NCBI GenBank assembly: GCA_963718315.1
Contig: CAVQZC010000003.1
Coordinates: forward strand, 200,010 to 264,009
Origin: CAVQZC01 sp963718315
GTDB lineage: Bacteria > Actinomycetota > Thermoleophilia > Gaiellales > JAICJC01
Length of the DNA stretch: 64,000 bases
Reading direction: 5' to 3'
Made by a program: the position numbers and the translations under genes. The notes beneath the pieces were generated by a model, which saw only the letters and a program-made list of their open reading frames with translations, did no database searches and was not told where the DNA came from. Below, piece after piece: positions 17,845-28,282 of this stretch. The first letter of the stretch is position 1. Every line of letters starts with the position of its first letter.

Positions 17845-19398
17845 TCAGGCGGCGGCGCGGACGACCTGGTCGCGCCCGCCGTTCTTGGCGCGGTAGAGCG
17901 CGCCGTCGGCCTCGGCCACCAGCCGGCTGCGCTCGCCGGCGTCCTCGGGGAACACGGCCCAGCCGATCGACGCGGACAGGCGGCGTCCGGCCTCGGGCTC
18001 GACGCCCAGCTCCTTGACCGCCTCGCGGGCGCGCTCCAGCAGCTCCTCCATGCCTTCGCGGTCGGCCGTTTCCAGGATCAGGGCGAACTCCTCGCCGCCG
18101 AATCGGAACACCCGGTCGGAGCTGCGCAGCGACGAGCGGATCGCCTCACCGGCGCGGCGGAGCACCGTGTCACCCTCCGGATGGCCGAGGCTGTCGTTGA
18201 CGAGCTTGAAGTGGTCGAGGTCGACGATGGCCAGCCCGAAGCCGAGCCCACGCCGCTTCGAGAGCGCGATGCGCCGCCGCAGCTCGGCGTCGAACGACCG
18301 CCGGTTGGGCAGGCCGGTGAGGGCGTCGTGACCGGCGGCGCGCTCCAGCGCCTCCTGGCGCAGCACCGTGCGCCACAGCGCCGAGAGGTGGCCGAGCATC
18401 AGGTCCAGCGCGTGGTGGTCGTGCTGGTCGCCGCGGCCGGGTGCGAAGCAGACCGAGACGTGCAGGCCCTCGCCGGCGTCATCGACCTGGCGCGTGAAGC
18501 GGGGCAGCCCGTGGGAGCGGTGGGACGCCGGCGCGCCCTCGCTGACGATGAAGCAGTTCGCACCGATCGCGTCGTGCGGGGCGACGTTCGCATAGCCGAT
18601 CAGCTGACTGCGGGTGGAGGCCTCCTTGGCTCGGCCGCTCCACGCCAGCACACTCTCGATCTGGGCACTCCAGCGGGCCTCCCGTTCGCGCTGCTTGTCG
18701 GCGGCGCCGGCCAGGAAGAAGGCGCGGCGCAGGAGCCGGATGCCGCCTGCCAGAAGCAGGATCAGCCCGGCAAGCGTCGCCACCTGGCGCACGGTGTCGG
18801 CGACATCCGACGTGCGGTTCGCGCTGCGGATGGCTGCGGCGGTCGCTCCCGGGAGCTCGGTGGACAGCTTGCCCAGGCCGTCGCTGATGTGCTGCACCTC
18901 GGGAGCGGGCTGCGCCGGGCCGGCCGGCGGCACCGCGCGGCCGTGCCCGCCGCTGCTCATCTGCCCCGACAGCTCGCGCTGCCACGTCTGGATGGCCGAC
19001 GTCGTGTGTGCGATCTGCCTGGTCAGGGCGGGCCCGAGGCGTGCGTCCGCAGCCGCCGCGTGCAGTGCGCGCAGGGCCGTATTGCTGTGCGACAGATCGG
19101 CCTGGAACTGCCCCACGTACTGCTGGCGGCCGGTCAGCCGGAAGGAGAGGCCGTCGTTCTCCTCACCCAGGATCGAGCTCTCCAGCCGGGCCACCGCAAG
19201 CTGGGTGCCGGCGGTGGCGCGCGCCCGGGCGTCGGCCGTGTCGCGGTAGCGGCCGGCGACGTAGCTGGCCAGCCCGATCGCGATCAGGACGCCGACGGTC
19301 GAGGCCAGCCACAGGAACGAAAACCACCGGATCTGGTAGGAGATCGGCTGGCTTGCGCCCGTCTCGTGGCCGGGGGGCACGGGACCAGGGGGGTGCAT
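17845..19398 (-). CDS. Membrane-anchored GGDEF diguanylate cyclase
   Basis: A 517-residue protein: TM segment at about 30-50, an extracytoplasmic helical sensor region (about 50-180, with a low-complexity Pro/Ala stretch), a second TM near 210-230, a GAF-like linker, then a GGDEF domain in the last 160 residues. The active site reads RFGGEEF, and LGHPEGDTVLR supplies further conserved residues, so synthesis of cyclic di-GMP from two GTP is expected. No EAL domain. I chose ATG 19398 since the longer upstream frame has no ribosome binding site. A PilZ-type receptor lies at 3.9 kb. Confidence 0.9.
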   Translation of the reverse strand: MHPPGPVPPGHETGASQPISYQIRWFSFLWLASTVGVLIAIGLASYVAGRYRDTADARARATAGTQLAVARLESSILGEENDGLSFRLTGRQQYVGQFQADLSHSNTALRALHAAAADARLGPALTRQIAHTTSAIQTWQRELSGQMSSGGHGRAVPPAGPAQPAPEVQHISDGLGKLSTELPGATAAAIRSANRTSDVADTVRQVATLAGLILLLAGGIRLLRRAFFLAGAADKQREREARWSAQIESVLAWSGRAKEASTRSQLIGYANVAPHDAIGANCFIVSEGAPASHRSHGLPRFTRQVDDAGEGLHVSVCFAPGRGDQHDHHALDLMLGHLSALWRTVLRQEALERAAGHDALTGLPNRRSFDAELRRRIALSKRRGLGFGLAIVDLDHFKLVNDSLGHPEGDTVLRRAGEAIRSSLRSSDRVFRFGGEEFALILETADREGMEELLERAREAVKELGVEPEAGRRLSASIGWAVFPEDAGERSRLVAEADGALYRAKNGGRDQVVRAAA

Positions 19399-19473
19399 AC
19401 ACTTAACTGTCGCTCCAGAGCGCTGACACGGCATCCCCCAGCAGGGTGACGACACCCGCCGATTAGCGCTTTC

Positions 19474-20184
19474 TTAGGGCGATCGGCGCTGGTTGTCCAG
19501 GAACGCGGCGTGCGTGATCGGCATCCGCTTCTGGAACAGCTGCTCGACCGCCTCGGCGTAGCGGCGGATCTCGCGCTGGGCGGTCTCGGAGTTGCGCAGC
19601 GACAGGAAGTTCATCAGGCTGCGGGCGTTCACCGTCCAGTAGAACTGGGTGTAGATCGCGACCGGCAGCACGTTGCGCGCGACCTCCTTGGCAACGCCCT
19701 GCTCGATCAGCTCCTCGTACGTCCGGTAGGCGTGGTCGTAGACCGCCCGCTGCGCCTCGCGCGTGTGCTCGGCCAGCTCCGGCTCGACCTGCTCGAAGGT
19801 GTAGGCGCCAGGCTTGCCTACCTGCGTCCGCACATCCTCGGCGGCCGGCGTGTAGAACTCGGCCTCGAGCTGCGAGTAGCGGCCCGACCACTCGTTGAAC
19901 GAGCCGATCCGGTGCCGTTGCCACTCGCGGCAAACGAAGATCGGGCACTTGATGTGAAACCGAAACGCGTTGTGCTCGAACGGCGACCCGTGCCGCTCGC
20001 GCATCAGGAACCGGATCAGGCCGGCATCCCGGTCGGTCATCTCGGTTGCCCGCTGAGCAAACGAGACCCGGGCGCCGTTGACGACCGAGAGGTCGTCGGC
20101 CATCGCGCCGTCCAGCCGCACGAACCCGTGGTCGAGCACGGCGATCTCGTCGACCCCAGCACGTTCGATCGTCCCCACCTCCAT
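19474..20184 (-). CDS. thyX: Flavin-dependent thymidylate synthase
   Basis: A 236-residue ThyX, which methylates dUMP to dTMP with methylene-tetrahydrofolate and FAD/NADPH, releasing tetrahydrofolate rather than dihydrofolate. The ThyX signature RHRIGSFNEWSGRYS is intact. The ATG at 20184 is preceded by TACCCT (20197-20192, 7-nt spacer) and by an AGGAG. A short-chain reductase resembling pteridine reductase lies immediately upstream on the same strand, consistent with a folate-recycling unit. Confidence 0.96.
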   Translation of the reverse strand: MEVGTIERAGVDEIAVLDHGFVRLDGAMADDLSVVNGARVSFAQRATEMTDRDAGLIRFLMRERHGSPFEHNAFRFHIKCPIFVCREWQRHRIGSFNEWSGRYSQLEAEFYTPAAEDVRTQVGKPGAYTFEQVEPELAEHTREAQRAVYDHAYRTYEELIEQGVAKEVARNVLPVAIYTQFYWTVNARSLMNFLSLRNSETAQREIRRYAEAVEQLFQKRMPITHAAFLDNQRRSP

Positions 20185-20222
20185 GACTCCTAGGGTAACC
20201 ACCGCGGCGGACGCAGAATCAC

Positions 20223-20951
20223 CTACTGCTTGAGCAGGCGTCCCCCGTCCACGATCACATTCTGGCCGGTCAGGAAGTCCGACTCGATGCAGAACCGCAC
20301 GGCGCGGGAGACGTCTTCGGGGCTGCCCATGTGCCCCAGCACGGTCTCCTCGCCCGAGCCGCGCTCGCCTTTGGGCATCAGCACGGGGCCGGGAGCGACA
20401 CCGCACACGCGTATGCCCTCGGCACCCCAGTCGGCCGCCAGGCACTTCATCAGCTGGATCAGAGCCGCCTTGGCGGCGCAGTGCGCGGCGAACTTCGGCC
20501 AGGCCTGGATGCCCGCGACGTCGGTGATCGCCACCACGACGCCGCCGCCCTGCGCGGCCATGTAGCGGTGCGCCGCCTGGGCGGCGAACAGGAAGCCCTT
20601 GGCCGTGCTGTCCAGCGCCGAGTCCCACAGCTCCTCGTCGATCTCGGCGGCGGGTCGCGGATCAAACCCGCCGGAAGGGCAGTGCACGTAGACGTCCAGG
20701 CCGCCCAGGATGTCGACCGCCCAGTCCACCAGCGCCCGCATGTCCGCGGGCTGTGTGGCGTCGGCCTGATGCGCGCCGCTCCGGCGTCCCAGCACCTCGA
20801 TCTCGGCCGCCGTCTGCGCTGCGTCCTCGACCGCCGAGTGGTAGCTGATGACCACGTCTGCACCGCCGTGCGCCAGGTCGAGCGCGATCGCCTTGCCGAC
20901 CCGGTGAGCACCGCCTGCGACCAGGATCCTCTGTCCGTTCAGCGGCGGCAT
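20223..20951 (-). CDS. SDR oxidoreductase, pteridine reductase (PTR1/FolM)-like
   Basis: A 242-residue short-chain dehydrogenase. The cofactor loop GGAHRVGKA has Arg17 where classical SDRs have Gly, a hallmark of PTR1/FolM pteridine reductases. Asp144 takes the place of the usual catalytic Ser, as in PTR1 (Asp-x12-Tyr-x3-Lys). At the expected Tyr position, however, the sequence has His157 (HCAAK, Lys161 present). The gene ends 38 bp before thyX on the same strand, so a role in reducing dihydropterin or dihydrofolate is attractive. The His for Tyr change is one base (CAC/TAC) and could alter or abolish activity. Confidence 0.8.
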   Translation of the reverse strand: MPPLNGQRILVAGGAHRVGKAIALDLAHGGADVVISYHSAVEDAAQTAAEIEVLGRRSGAHQADATQPADMRALVDWAVDILGGLDVYVHCPSGGFDPRPAAEIDEELWDSALDSTAKGFLFAAQAAHRYMAAQGGGVVVAITDVAGIQAWPKFAAHCAAKAALIQLMKCLAADWGAEGIRVCGVAPGPVLMPKGERGSGEETVLGHMGSPEDVSRAVRFCIESDFLTGQNVIVDGGRLLKQ

Positions 20952-20999
20952 GTGATGGGTATGCTAATGAGTTGACAACGAGAAAGGACGGAGACGCTC

Positions 21000-21623
<624 letters not shown>

Positions 21624-21694
21624 AGAAGGCCTCGACGGGGGCGGGCGCGTTTGCGGCGCTCGTCCCCGTCGGCATATCTGGGGATGGAGGTTTG

Positions 21695-22969
21695 GTGAGC
21701 AGCAAGACGGTCGTGTTCTTTCCCGAGGGCGCGTTCGGCCCGACCAACAACTGCGTCGGGATCGGAGAGGTGCTGAAGGCCCGCGGGCACCGGGTGGTGT
21801 TCGTGGTCGAGGAGTCGTTCGCGGGCACGCTCGAGGCCCGCGGCTTCGAGGAGCGCCTGATGCGTCTGGGGCCCAAGCCCGAGGTCGAGGAGGCGCCCGG
21901 CCAGTTCTGGAAGGACTTCATCCGAGACACCGCCCCGGTGTTTCGCAAGCCGACCATCGAGCAGCTCGAGGACTTCATCGCACCCACCTGGCAGGCGCTG
22001 ATCGACGGCGCCCGCTACGTCGAGCCACGGCTGCGTGAGATCTTCGACGAGCTCCAGCCCGACGTGATCGTCGAGGACAACGTGGTCTCCTTCGCGGCGC
22101 TGCCGGCCTGCGGCCTGCCCTGGGTGCGGATCATGTCCTGCAACCCGGCCGAGATGAAGGATCCGCTGGTGCCGCCCACGTTCTCCGGCTACAGCTCCGA
22201 GGACAGGATCGGCTGGGACGACTTCCAGGCGGAGTACGACCGCACGCACCGGCCGATGTGGCAGGAGTTCGACGAGTTCGTCCAGGTTCAGGGCGCGCCG
22301 CCGCTGCCCGAGCTGGAGTTCATCCACGAGTCGGCCTACCTGAACCTCTACGTCTACCCGGCCGAGGCCGACTACGAGCGCCAGCGCCCGCTGGGAGGTA
22401 CCTGGCACCGCCTCGACTCCTGTGTCCGCGACCCCGGCGATCCCTACGAGGTGCCGTCCGAGCTGGGCACAGAGGGCGCGCTGATCTACCTCTCGCTGGG
22501 CTCGTTGGGGTCGGCCGACGTCGACCTGATGAAGCGGCTGGTCGAGGTGCTGGGCGAGATGCCTCACCGGTTCATCGTGTCGAAGGGGCCCCAGCACGAC
22601 CTCTACGACCTGGCCCCGAACATGGTCGGCGCCGAGTTCCTGCCCCAGCCGGCGATCCTGCCCGTCGTCGATGCGGTCATCACGCACGGTGGCAACAACA
22701 CGGTTACCGAGTGCTTCCACTACGGCAAGCCGATGATCGGGCTGCCGCTGTTCTGGGATCAGTACGACAACGCCCAGCGGCTGGACGACGCGCACTTCGG
22801 AGCGCGGCTGCCCACCTACGCCTTCGAGCCCGAGCAGATGGAGCTGGCAATCGACCGGGTGCTCCACGACGCCGTACTGCGACAGCACATGCAGGTGATC
22901 AGCCAGCGGCTGCAGGCCGACCCGGGCACGGTACGCGCGGCCGACCTGATCGAGCGTGTGGTCGCCTGA
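21695..22969 (+). CDS. GT1-family (UGT/MGT-like) glycosyltransferase
   Basis: A 424-residue GT-B glycosyltransferase of the UGT/macrolide-glycosyltransferase group. The N-terminal acceptor domain starts at VVFFPEGAFGPTNN. The C-terminal donor domain carries VDAVITHGGNNTVTECFHYGKPMIGLP, the nucleotide-sugar binding motif. GTG 21695 with GGAGG upstream is chosen; the open frame extends further but without support. The next gene starts inside its last codons, linking it to the sugar-kinase and SIS genes. A role in glycosylating a small molecule with an amino sugar is inference. Confidence 0.88.
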   Translation: MSSKTVVFFPEGAFGPTNNCVGIGEVLKARGHRVVFVVEESFAGTLEARGFEERLMRLGPKPEVEEAPGQFWKDFIRDTAPVFRKPTIEQLEDFIAPTWQALIDGARYVEPRLREIFDELQPDVIVEDNVVSFAALPACGLPWVRIMSCNPAEMKDPLVPPTFSGYSSEDRIGWDDFQAEYDRTHRPMWQEFDEFVQVQGAPPLPELEFIHESAYLNLYVYPAEADYERQRPLGGTWHRLDSCVRDPGDPYEVPSELGTEGALIYLSLGSLGSADVDLMKRLVEVLGEMPHRFIVSKGPQHDLYDLAPNMVGAEFLPQPAILPVVDAVITHGGNNTVTECFHYGKPMIGLPLFWDQYDNAQRLDDAHFGARLPTYAFEPEQMELAIDRVLHDAVLRQHMQVISQRLQADPGTVRAADLIERVVA

Positions 22970-24136
22970 TCCGGCAACGGTCGCCGCGGCCCGCTGGTAC
23001 GGGGGCAAGGGTGCGGCGATCAGCTCCATCGGCGTCGACGACGTGCTCGAGCTGGGGGACGGCTGCGCGCTGGTCGTGTTCACCGTCGAGACGGCAGACG
23101 GAGCCCGCGAGCGCTACCTGGACGTGCGGGGCGAGGTCGGCGGGCCGCTGCTCCAGAGACTGTGTGACGGAGGGGGCCAGGGCGACTTCGCGTTCCTGCC
23201 GGCCATCGGCCTGACTCCGCCCGCCGGCCCCGGCCGCTCCCTGGAAGCAGACCAGTCGAACACGTCGCTGGTGGTCGACGAGCGGTGGGTCGTGAAGCTC
23301 TACCGGCGGCTGCATCCTGGTGTCCATCCCGAGGTGGAGCTGGTGGCGCACCTGTCCGCAGATGGGCTGGAGTTCGTTCCCTCCTACGGGGGCACCGTGT
23401 CGTGGGACGGGCACGCCGTGGCTCTGGTGCAGGCGTTCGTGCCCGGCGCGACCGACGGCTGGGCCTGGGCTGAAGGAGCGGCGACGCGCGGAGAGCAGGG
23501 CGCGATGGGAGCGCTCGGCGAACAGACCGCACAGGATGCACCGGGCGCTGGCCGAACTGGGTGTCGCACCTGCCGACCCGGGCGAGCGGGCGCGCTGGGT
23601 GCAGGAGGCCGACGCGCAGTTCGATCGTGCCCTGGCGCTGCTGGACGCGGACGATCTGGCGCTGGTGCAGCCGCACGTCGCCACGGTGCGGGAGGAGTTG
23701 GCGAACCTGGCAACGGCGGGCGAGGCGACCCTGCAGCGCGTGCACGGCGACTACCACGTGGGCCAGGTGCTGATGGCGCCGGCCGGGCTGCGGGTGATCG
23801 ACTTCGAAGGGCGAGCCGACGAAATCCGTTGCGGAGCGCCGGCGGCCGGGCTGCCCGCTGCGAGACCTGGCCGCGATGCTCAGGTCGCTCGACCACCTGA
23901 TCCGCCACCTGGAGCGCGACGTCCGGCCCGGGCACCTGGCCGCGTACGAGGCCTGGATGGACGAGGCCCGGGCGGCGTTCCTGGAGGGCTACGGCCCGGT
24001 CGACGCCGGCCTGCTCCGGGCGTTCGAGGTCGAGAAGGAGACCTACGAGTTCGTCTACGCCCGGACGTTCCTGCCGGAGTGGACGCACGTCGCGGTCGGC
24101 GGCATGGGCTGGCTGATGGGGGAGCGGGCCGCATGA
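22956..24136 (+). CDS. Glucosamine kinase/maltokinase-family kinase (two frame breaks)
   Basis: An aminoglycoside-phosphotransferase-fold sugar kinase with an N-terminal maltokinase-like cap (AARWYGGKG at the start). The catalytic HGDYHVGQ motif and the metal-binding DFEGEP motif are both present. Two indels break the frame, near 23533-23541 (after LGEQTA) and in the GGG run at 23809-23811; correcting them gives about 393 residues with PLRDLAAMLRSLDH following. Length and neighbouring SIS gene favour the actinobacterial glucosamine-kinase family over maltokinase. The GTG start overlaps the glycosyltransferase stop, and the end overlaps the SIS gene by ATGA. Confidence 0.8.
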
Positions 24137-25071
24137 ACGTCGACGGCTTCCTGCAGGACATCCTCCGCGAGCCGGCGGCTCTGGACGCGCTTGCGTCGCG
24201 CGACCCGCTGTCGCCGTTGAAGCTCCCCGAGCCTCCGGAGCGGGTGGTGTTTCTCGGCATGGGCAGCTCCCGGTACGCCGCGCTGGCCGCGGCGGCACTC
24301 CTGCGGTCGGTGGGCGTGGACGCCTACGCCGAGATGGCCTCGACCACGACACCGCAGCCGCCGCAGCCGGGAACGCTCGTGGTCGGCATCTCCGCGTCGG
24401 GTGGGTCCGTCGAGACGGTCGAGGCGCTGGAGCGGCACCGGGTCGACGGCCGGCTGCCGCTCGTCGCCGTGACCAATGCTCCCGAGAGTTCACTGGCCGA
24501 GGCCGCCGACGTCGTGATCGAGCTCGGCTGCGGCGTCGAGGAGGGCGGCATCGCCTGCCGCAGCTACCAGGCCACGTTGGCGGTGCTGTTCCTGCTCTGC
24601 GACCGCAACTGGGGAGTGGGAGCGACGCCCGACCTGTTGCAGCGCGCCGCCGCGTCGCAGGCTGCGGTCTTCGACGGCCGAGACGAGTGGCTCGGGCGGC
24701 TCGCCGATCTGGTGGACGGCGGCGCGGGCGTCTGGGTGACCGCCCCCGAGCCGCGCTTCGGGTCGGCCTGCCAGTCGGCGCTGATGCTGCGCGAGGCGCC
24801 GCGGATCGTGGCGGCCGCCTGTGAGACCGGCGACTGGCTGCACGTCGACGTCTACCTGACCAAGCGGCCCGGGTACCACCTCCTGCTGCTCCCCGGATCG
24901 CCGTATGACTCCGAGGTCTTCGGCTGGCAGAAGGAACGCGACTTCACCATCACCTCGGTCGGGACCGACATCTCGATTCGGGGTGCCGAGGATCCGCTGT
25001 TGGCGGCGCTGGTCGAGACGTCGGTCAGCGAGCTGCTCGCTGCGGAGTTGTGGCGTCGTCACCCCATCTGA
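24133..25071 (+). CDS. SIS-domain sugar isomerase (GlmS isomerase-like)
   Basis: A 312-residue protein with two SIS (sugar isomerase) domains similar to the isomerase half of glucosamine-6-phosphate synthase. Conserved features are GMGSSRYAA, VGISASGGSVETV and VTNAPESSLAE, the phosphosugar loops. It lacks the glutaminase domain, so it would act as a deaminase/isomerase on amino-sugar phosphates. The ATGA overlap with the preceding kinase gene suggests one pathway: phosphorylation of glucosamine, then conversion to fructose-6-phosphate. Confidence 0.85.
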   Translation: MNVDGFLQDILREPAALDALASRDPLSPLKLPEPPERVVFLGMGSSRYAALAAAALLRSVGVDAYAEMASTTTPQPPQPGTLVVGISASGGSVETVEALERHRVDGRLPLVAVTNAPESSLAEAADVVIELGCGVEEGGIACRSYQATLAVLFLLCDRNWGVGATPDLLQRAAASQAAVFDGRDEWLGRLADLVDGGAGVWVTAPEPRFGSACQSALMLREAPRIVAAACETGDWLHVDVYLTKRPGYHLLLLPGSPYDSEVFGWQKERDFTITSVGTDISIRGAEDPLLAALVETSVSELLAAELWRRHPI

Positions 25072-25216
25072 GACGGCTTGACTACAGGGGCCTGTGGGGC
25101 AGATGCTGTTCGCTTCCGATCGCTCCAACTGAGGGGGATTCGACAGCTATCAGGTGTCAGTCGTGAGCCTGGGGTAGCTGGATCGTCGAGCGGCCGGGGA
25201 GTATGGTGAAGCGGCC

Positions 25217-26786
25217 ATGAGCGACGGCCGCTACGACGAGTTGTGTGCGTCCCACGTCTGGCAGGTGCCGGAGCGCTACAACATCGCCCAGGACGTCTGC
25301 GACAAGCACCCGGCCGACAAGCAGGCGATGGTCTGGGAGAGCTTCGACGGCACCGTCCGCGAGGTGACCTGGGGCGAGTTGCAGACGCTGGCCAACCAGG
25401 CGGCCCACATGCTGGCTGATCTCGGTGTGGAGCGGGGCGACCGCGTCGCCCTGGTGCTGCCGCCGACGCCGGAGTCGGCGGCGATCATGTTCGGGGTCTG
25501 GAAGCTGGGCGGGATCCTGCTCTCGATGTCGGTGCTCTACGGTGACGAGTCGATCCAGCACCGGCTGCGCGACTCCGGCTCGAAGGTGCTCGTTACCGAC
25601 GAAGGCAACGCCCCCAGATTCGCCCACGACTGGGCGCCCACCACGTGGGTGCTCCGGGCCGGCGAGCTGGCATCCGCTCCGACCGATGTTGTCACCTGCG
25701 ACACCGCCGCCGACGACCCGGCTCAGCTCTACTACACATCAGGCACCACCGGTCTGGCCAAAGGCATCGTCCATGCCCACCGCTACCTGCTCGGCCACGA
25801 GGAGTTCCTCTACTGCCACGAGGTGCAGGACGGCGAGCGGTTCCACGGCATGGGCGAGTGGGCGTGGGCGGCCGGCATCGCCCCGCTGCTCGGGCCGTGG
25901 CGGCTGGGCGCGCTGCAGTGCGTCTACCGGCGCGAGAGCGGGTTCGACCCGCACAAGCAGCTCGCCTTCCTCAGCCGCCACCAGGTGACGAACGTGTTCA
26001 CCACGCCGACGGCGATGCGGTCGATGATGACGATCGCCGACGCCGGCAGCCGCTACCCCCAGCAGTTCCGCCGGGTCTGCTCGGCCGGCGAGCCGCTGAA
26101 CCCCGAGGCGATCCGCTGGTTCCGCGAGCAGTACGGCCTGACGGTGCTCGACTACTACGGCCTCACCGAGTCGTACCCGCTGTGCGCCAACTTCCCCTGG
26201 ATGGACGTCCGCGAGGGCTCGATGGGCAGGCCGATGCCGGGCTGGGACGTGCAGATCCTCGACGAGGACGAGCAGCCGGTCGCGTCCGGCGAACGGGGCG
26301 AGATCTGCCTCCGCGCCCGCTCGAACCCGCACTATCCGCTCGGCTACTGGAACAACCCGGAGGCGGGACGGGAGACGTTCGACGGCCCGTGGTTCCACAG
26401 CAAGGACGCCGCCCGCCAGGATCCCGACGGCTACTACTGGTACGAGGGCCGCGCCGACGACGTGATCATCTCGGCCGGCTACCGGATCGGCCCGTTCGAG
26501 GTCGAGTCCGTCTGCCTCGAGCACCCGGCCGTCCGCGAGGCGGCAGCCGTTGCCTCTCCTGACGAGCTGCGCGGCAACGTCGTGAAGGCGTTCGTGGTCG
26601 TCGCCGACGGCCACGAGGGCAGCGACGAGGTGGCCGGCGAGATCCAGGCGCTGGTGCGCGAGCGGCTGGGCGCGCACGCCTACCCGCGGCGGATCGAGTT
26701 CGTGCTCCGACCTGCCCAAGACGCTGACCGGCAAGATCCGCCGCATCGAGCTGCGCCAGTCCGAGGCGCAGCGCGCGCACGCCTGA
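25217..26786 (+). CDS. Acyl-CoA synthetase, AMP-forming (frame break near 26707)
   Basis: An ANL-superfamily adenylating enzyme of about 522 residues resembling acetyl/medium-chain acyl-CoA synthetases. Motifs: YYTSGTTGLAKG (P-loop, about residue 174), YYGLTES, and the C-terminal Asp/Arg hinge YEGRADD. Near 26707 one extra C shifts the frame; the correct frame continues to PKTLTGKIRR, holding the catalytic Lys, and stops at 26784-26786. It activates a short or medium carboxylic acid with ATP and CoA. TATGGT at 25202-25207 is a probable -10. No operon partner is evident. Confidence 0.9.
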
Positions 26787-26853
26787 TTGACGCAAAGAAG
26801 CGTCTGTGCGACCCTCATCACGTCTGTAGACAGTCGTTCGTAGGGAGTGTGGG

Positions 26854-27723
26854 GTGATGGGGATGGACGATCGATCGGTGCTGGACCTGCTGCGCGCCGA
26901 GCTCGCAGAGCTGCGCGCAGAGAATCGTGAGCTGAGGTCGCGGGTGGAGCGCTTGGAACCACAGGTGGATCCACCGACGAGCCGCTCGACCCGGCGCGGG
27001 GCGCTGGCGATGGCTGCCGGTGTCGCGGGAGGCGCTATCGCGGCGTCCCTGGGTGCGTCACCTGCGGATGCCGCCAACCCGCCGCTCCTGCTGGGATTGG
27101 AGACCAACAGCGCTTCCAATCCGACCGGGCTCGAGGTGAGTGGGACCGTTCTTCCGTACGGGGTCGCGGTCACGGACAACGGCCTCGGGGTCGTTCCGAC
27201 GGATGTGCACCCGGCGCTGTTGGTGCACGCCGACGGCAAGGCGTTTTACACCGGCGTATTCGCGTACGTGACTGACAACGATGTCGGCGTGACCGCGGTC
27301 ACCGCTCAGAATGACGGGAGTAGCGCGGAGGGCCACCTGGCGACCGGGGATGGGTACGGCGTCGTCGGCTGGGCCGGTCCCGCCGGGGTCGGTGTGCTCG
27401 GGCGGGGACCCAACAACGACGGTGTGGTCGGCGCGGCCTATGGCCCCATCGGGGTCGGAGTGCACGGGCTCAACTACGACGGCACCGGCCCAGCAATCTG
27501 GGCCGACGCCCAAACGGGCGCCGGCAACGCACTACTGGCGACATCGACCGGAGGCCGGGGAGTGGTCGCATCCGGCAAGCAGGCGCACCTGCAGCTGACC
27601 CCGAGTAACCAGAAGACCCATCCCAAGGCAGGCGAGGCCGGCGACCTCTTCTGTGACAAGTCGGCGCGACTGTGGTTCTGCAAGGTCGGCGGTGCAGCGG
27701 CGACCTGGAAGCAGATCGCATGA
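26854..27723 (+). CDS. Secreted protein with coiled-coil N-terminus and Tat-like signal
   Basis: A 289-residue protein. Residues 5-40 form a Leu/Glu-rich coiled coil. A twin-arginine-like signal follows (STRRGALAMAAGVAGG, near 46-62) ending in ASPADA. The mature region is built of repeating Gly/Val-rich units (GYGVVGWAGPAGVGVLGRG, GPIGVGVHG), suggesting a beta-helical or surface-exposed fold, then a short C-terminal domain with two Cys (FCDKSARLWFCKVGG). This plan recurs in actinobacterial surface proteins; the function is unknown. Start is GTG 26854 or ATG 26857, with AGGGAG at 26842-26846. Confidence 0.65.
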   Translation: MMGMDDRSVLDLLRAELAELRAENRELRSRVERLEPQVDPPTSRSTRRGALAMAAGVAGGAIAASLGASPADAANPPLLLGLETNSASNPTGLEVSGTVLPYGVAVTDNGLGVVPTDVHPALLVHADGKAFYTGVFAYVTDNDVGVTAVTAQNDGSSAEGHLATGDGYGVVGWAGPAGVGVLGRGPNNDGVVGAAYGPIGVGVHGLNYDGTGPAIWADAQTGAGNALLATSTGGRGVVASGKQAHLQLTPSNQKTHPKAGEAGDLFCDKSARLWFCKVGGAAATWKQIA

Positions 27724-27753
27724 ACTGAACCCGGGTGGCGTAACCTTGCCCGG

Positions 27754-28282
27754 TTGACGCTGCCCAACTGGATCTCGATCGGCCGCATCCTGCTGATCCC
27801 CGTGTTCATGGTCGCCCTGCTGGGCAGCATCCCGCACGGCGACGGGGTCGCGGCGGCGGTCTTCTGCCTGGCGGCCGCCACCGACTCGCTGGACGGCTAC
27901 CTGGCCCGGTCGCGGCAGGCCGTGACGACGGTCGGGAAGTTCCTCGACCCGCTGGCCGACAAGCTGCTCGTCTCCGCCGCGCTGATCTCGCTGGTCTCGC
28001 TCGACCGCCTGGCGCGCCTGGGTGGCGATGGTCATCATCTCCCGCGAGTTCGCCGTCACCGGCCTGCGCCTGATCGCCGCCGGGCAGGGCGTGGTCATCG
28101 CCGCCTCGGTCTGGGGCAAGGTGAAGACCACATTCCAGATGCTTGCGATCATTCTCCTCATCGTCGACACGCCGCCTCATACTGCGACCACCGTGCTGGT
28201 CGCCGTCGCCGTCGCCACCACCATCTGGTCGGGCATCGAGTACTTCATCTCGGCCCGCGACGTGCTGAGGTCGCCGGCATGA
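27754..28282 (+). CDS. pgsA: CDP-diacylglycerol-glycerol-3-phosphate 3-phosphatidyltransferase (frame break near 28012-28018)
   Basis: A CDP-alcohol phosphatidyltransferase with the family catalytic signature in DSLDGYLARSRQAVTTVGKF then LDPLADK (D-G-x2-A-R-x8-G-x3-D-x3-D). It makes phosphatidylglycerol-phosphate at the membrane. One indel near 28012-28018 separates the motif-bearing N-terminus from the C-terminal transmembrane half (MVIISREFAVTGLRL), which ends at 28282. TTG 27754 follows TAACCT (27741-27746) by 7 nt, a leaderless start on a rare initiator. Its stop overlaps plsY by ATGA, forming a two-gene phospholipid operon. Confidence 0.88.
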
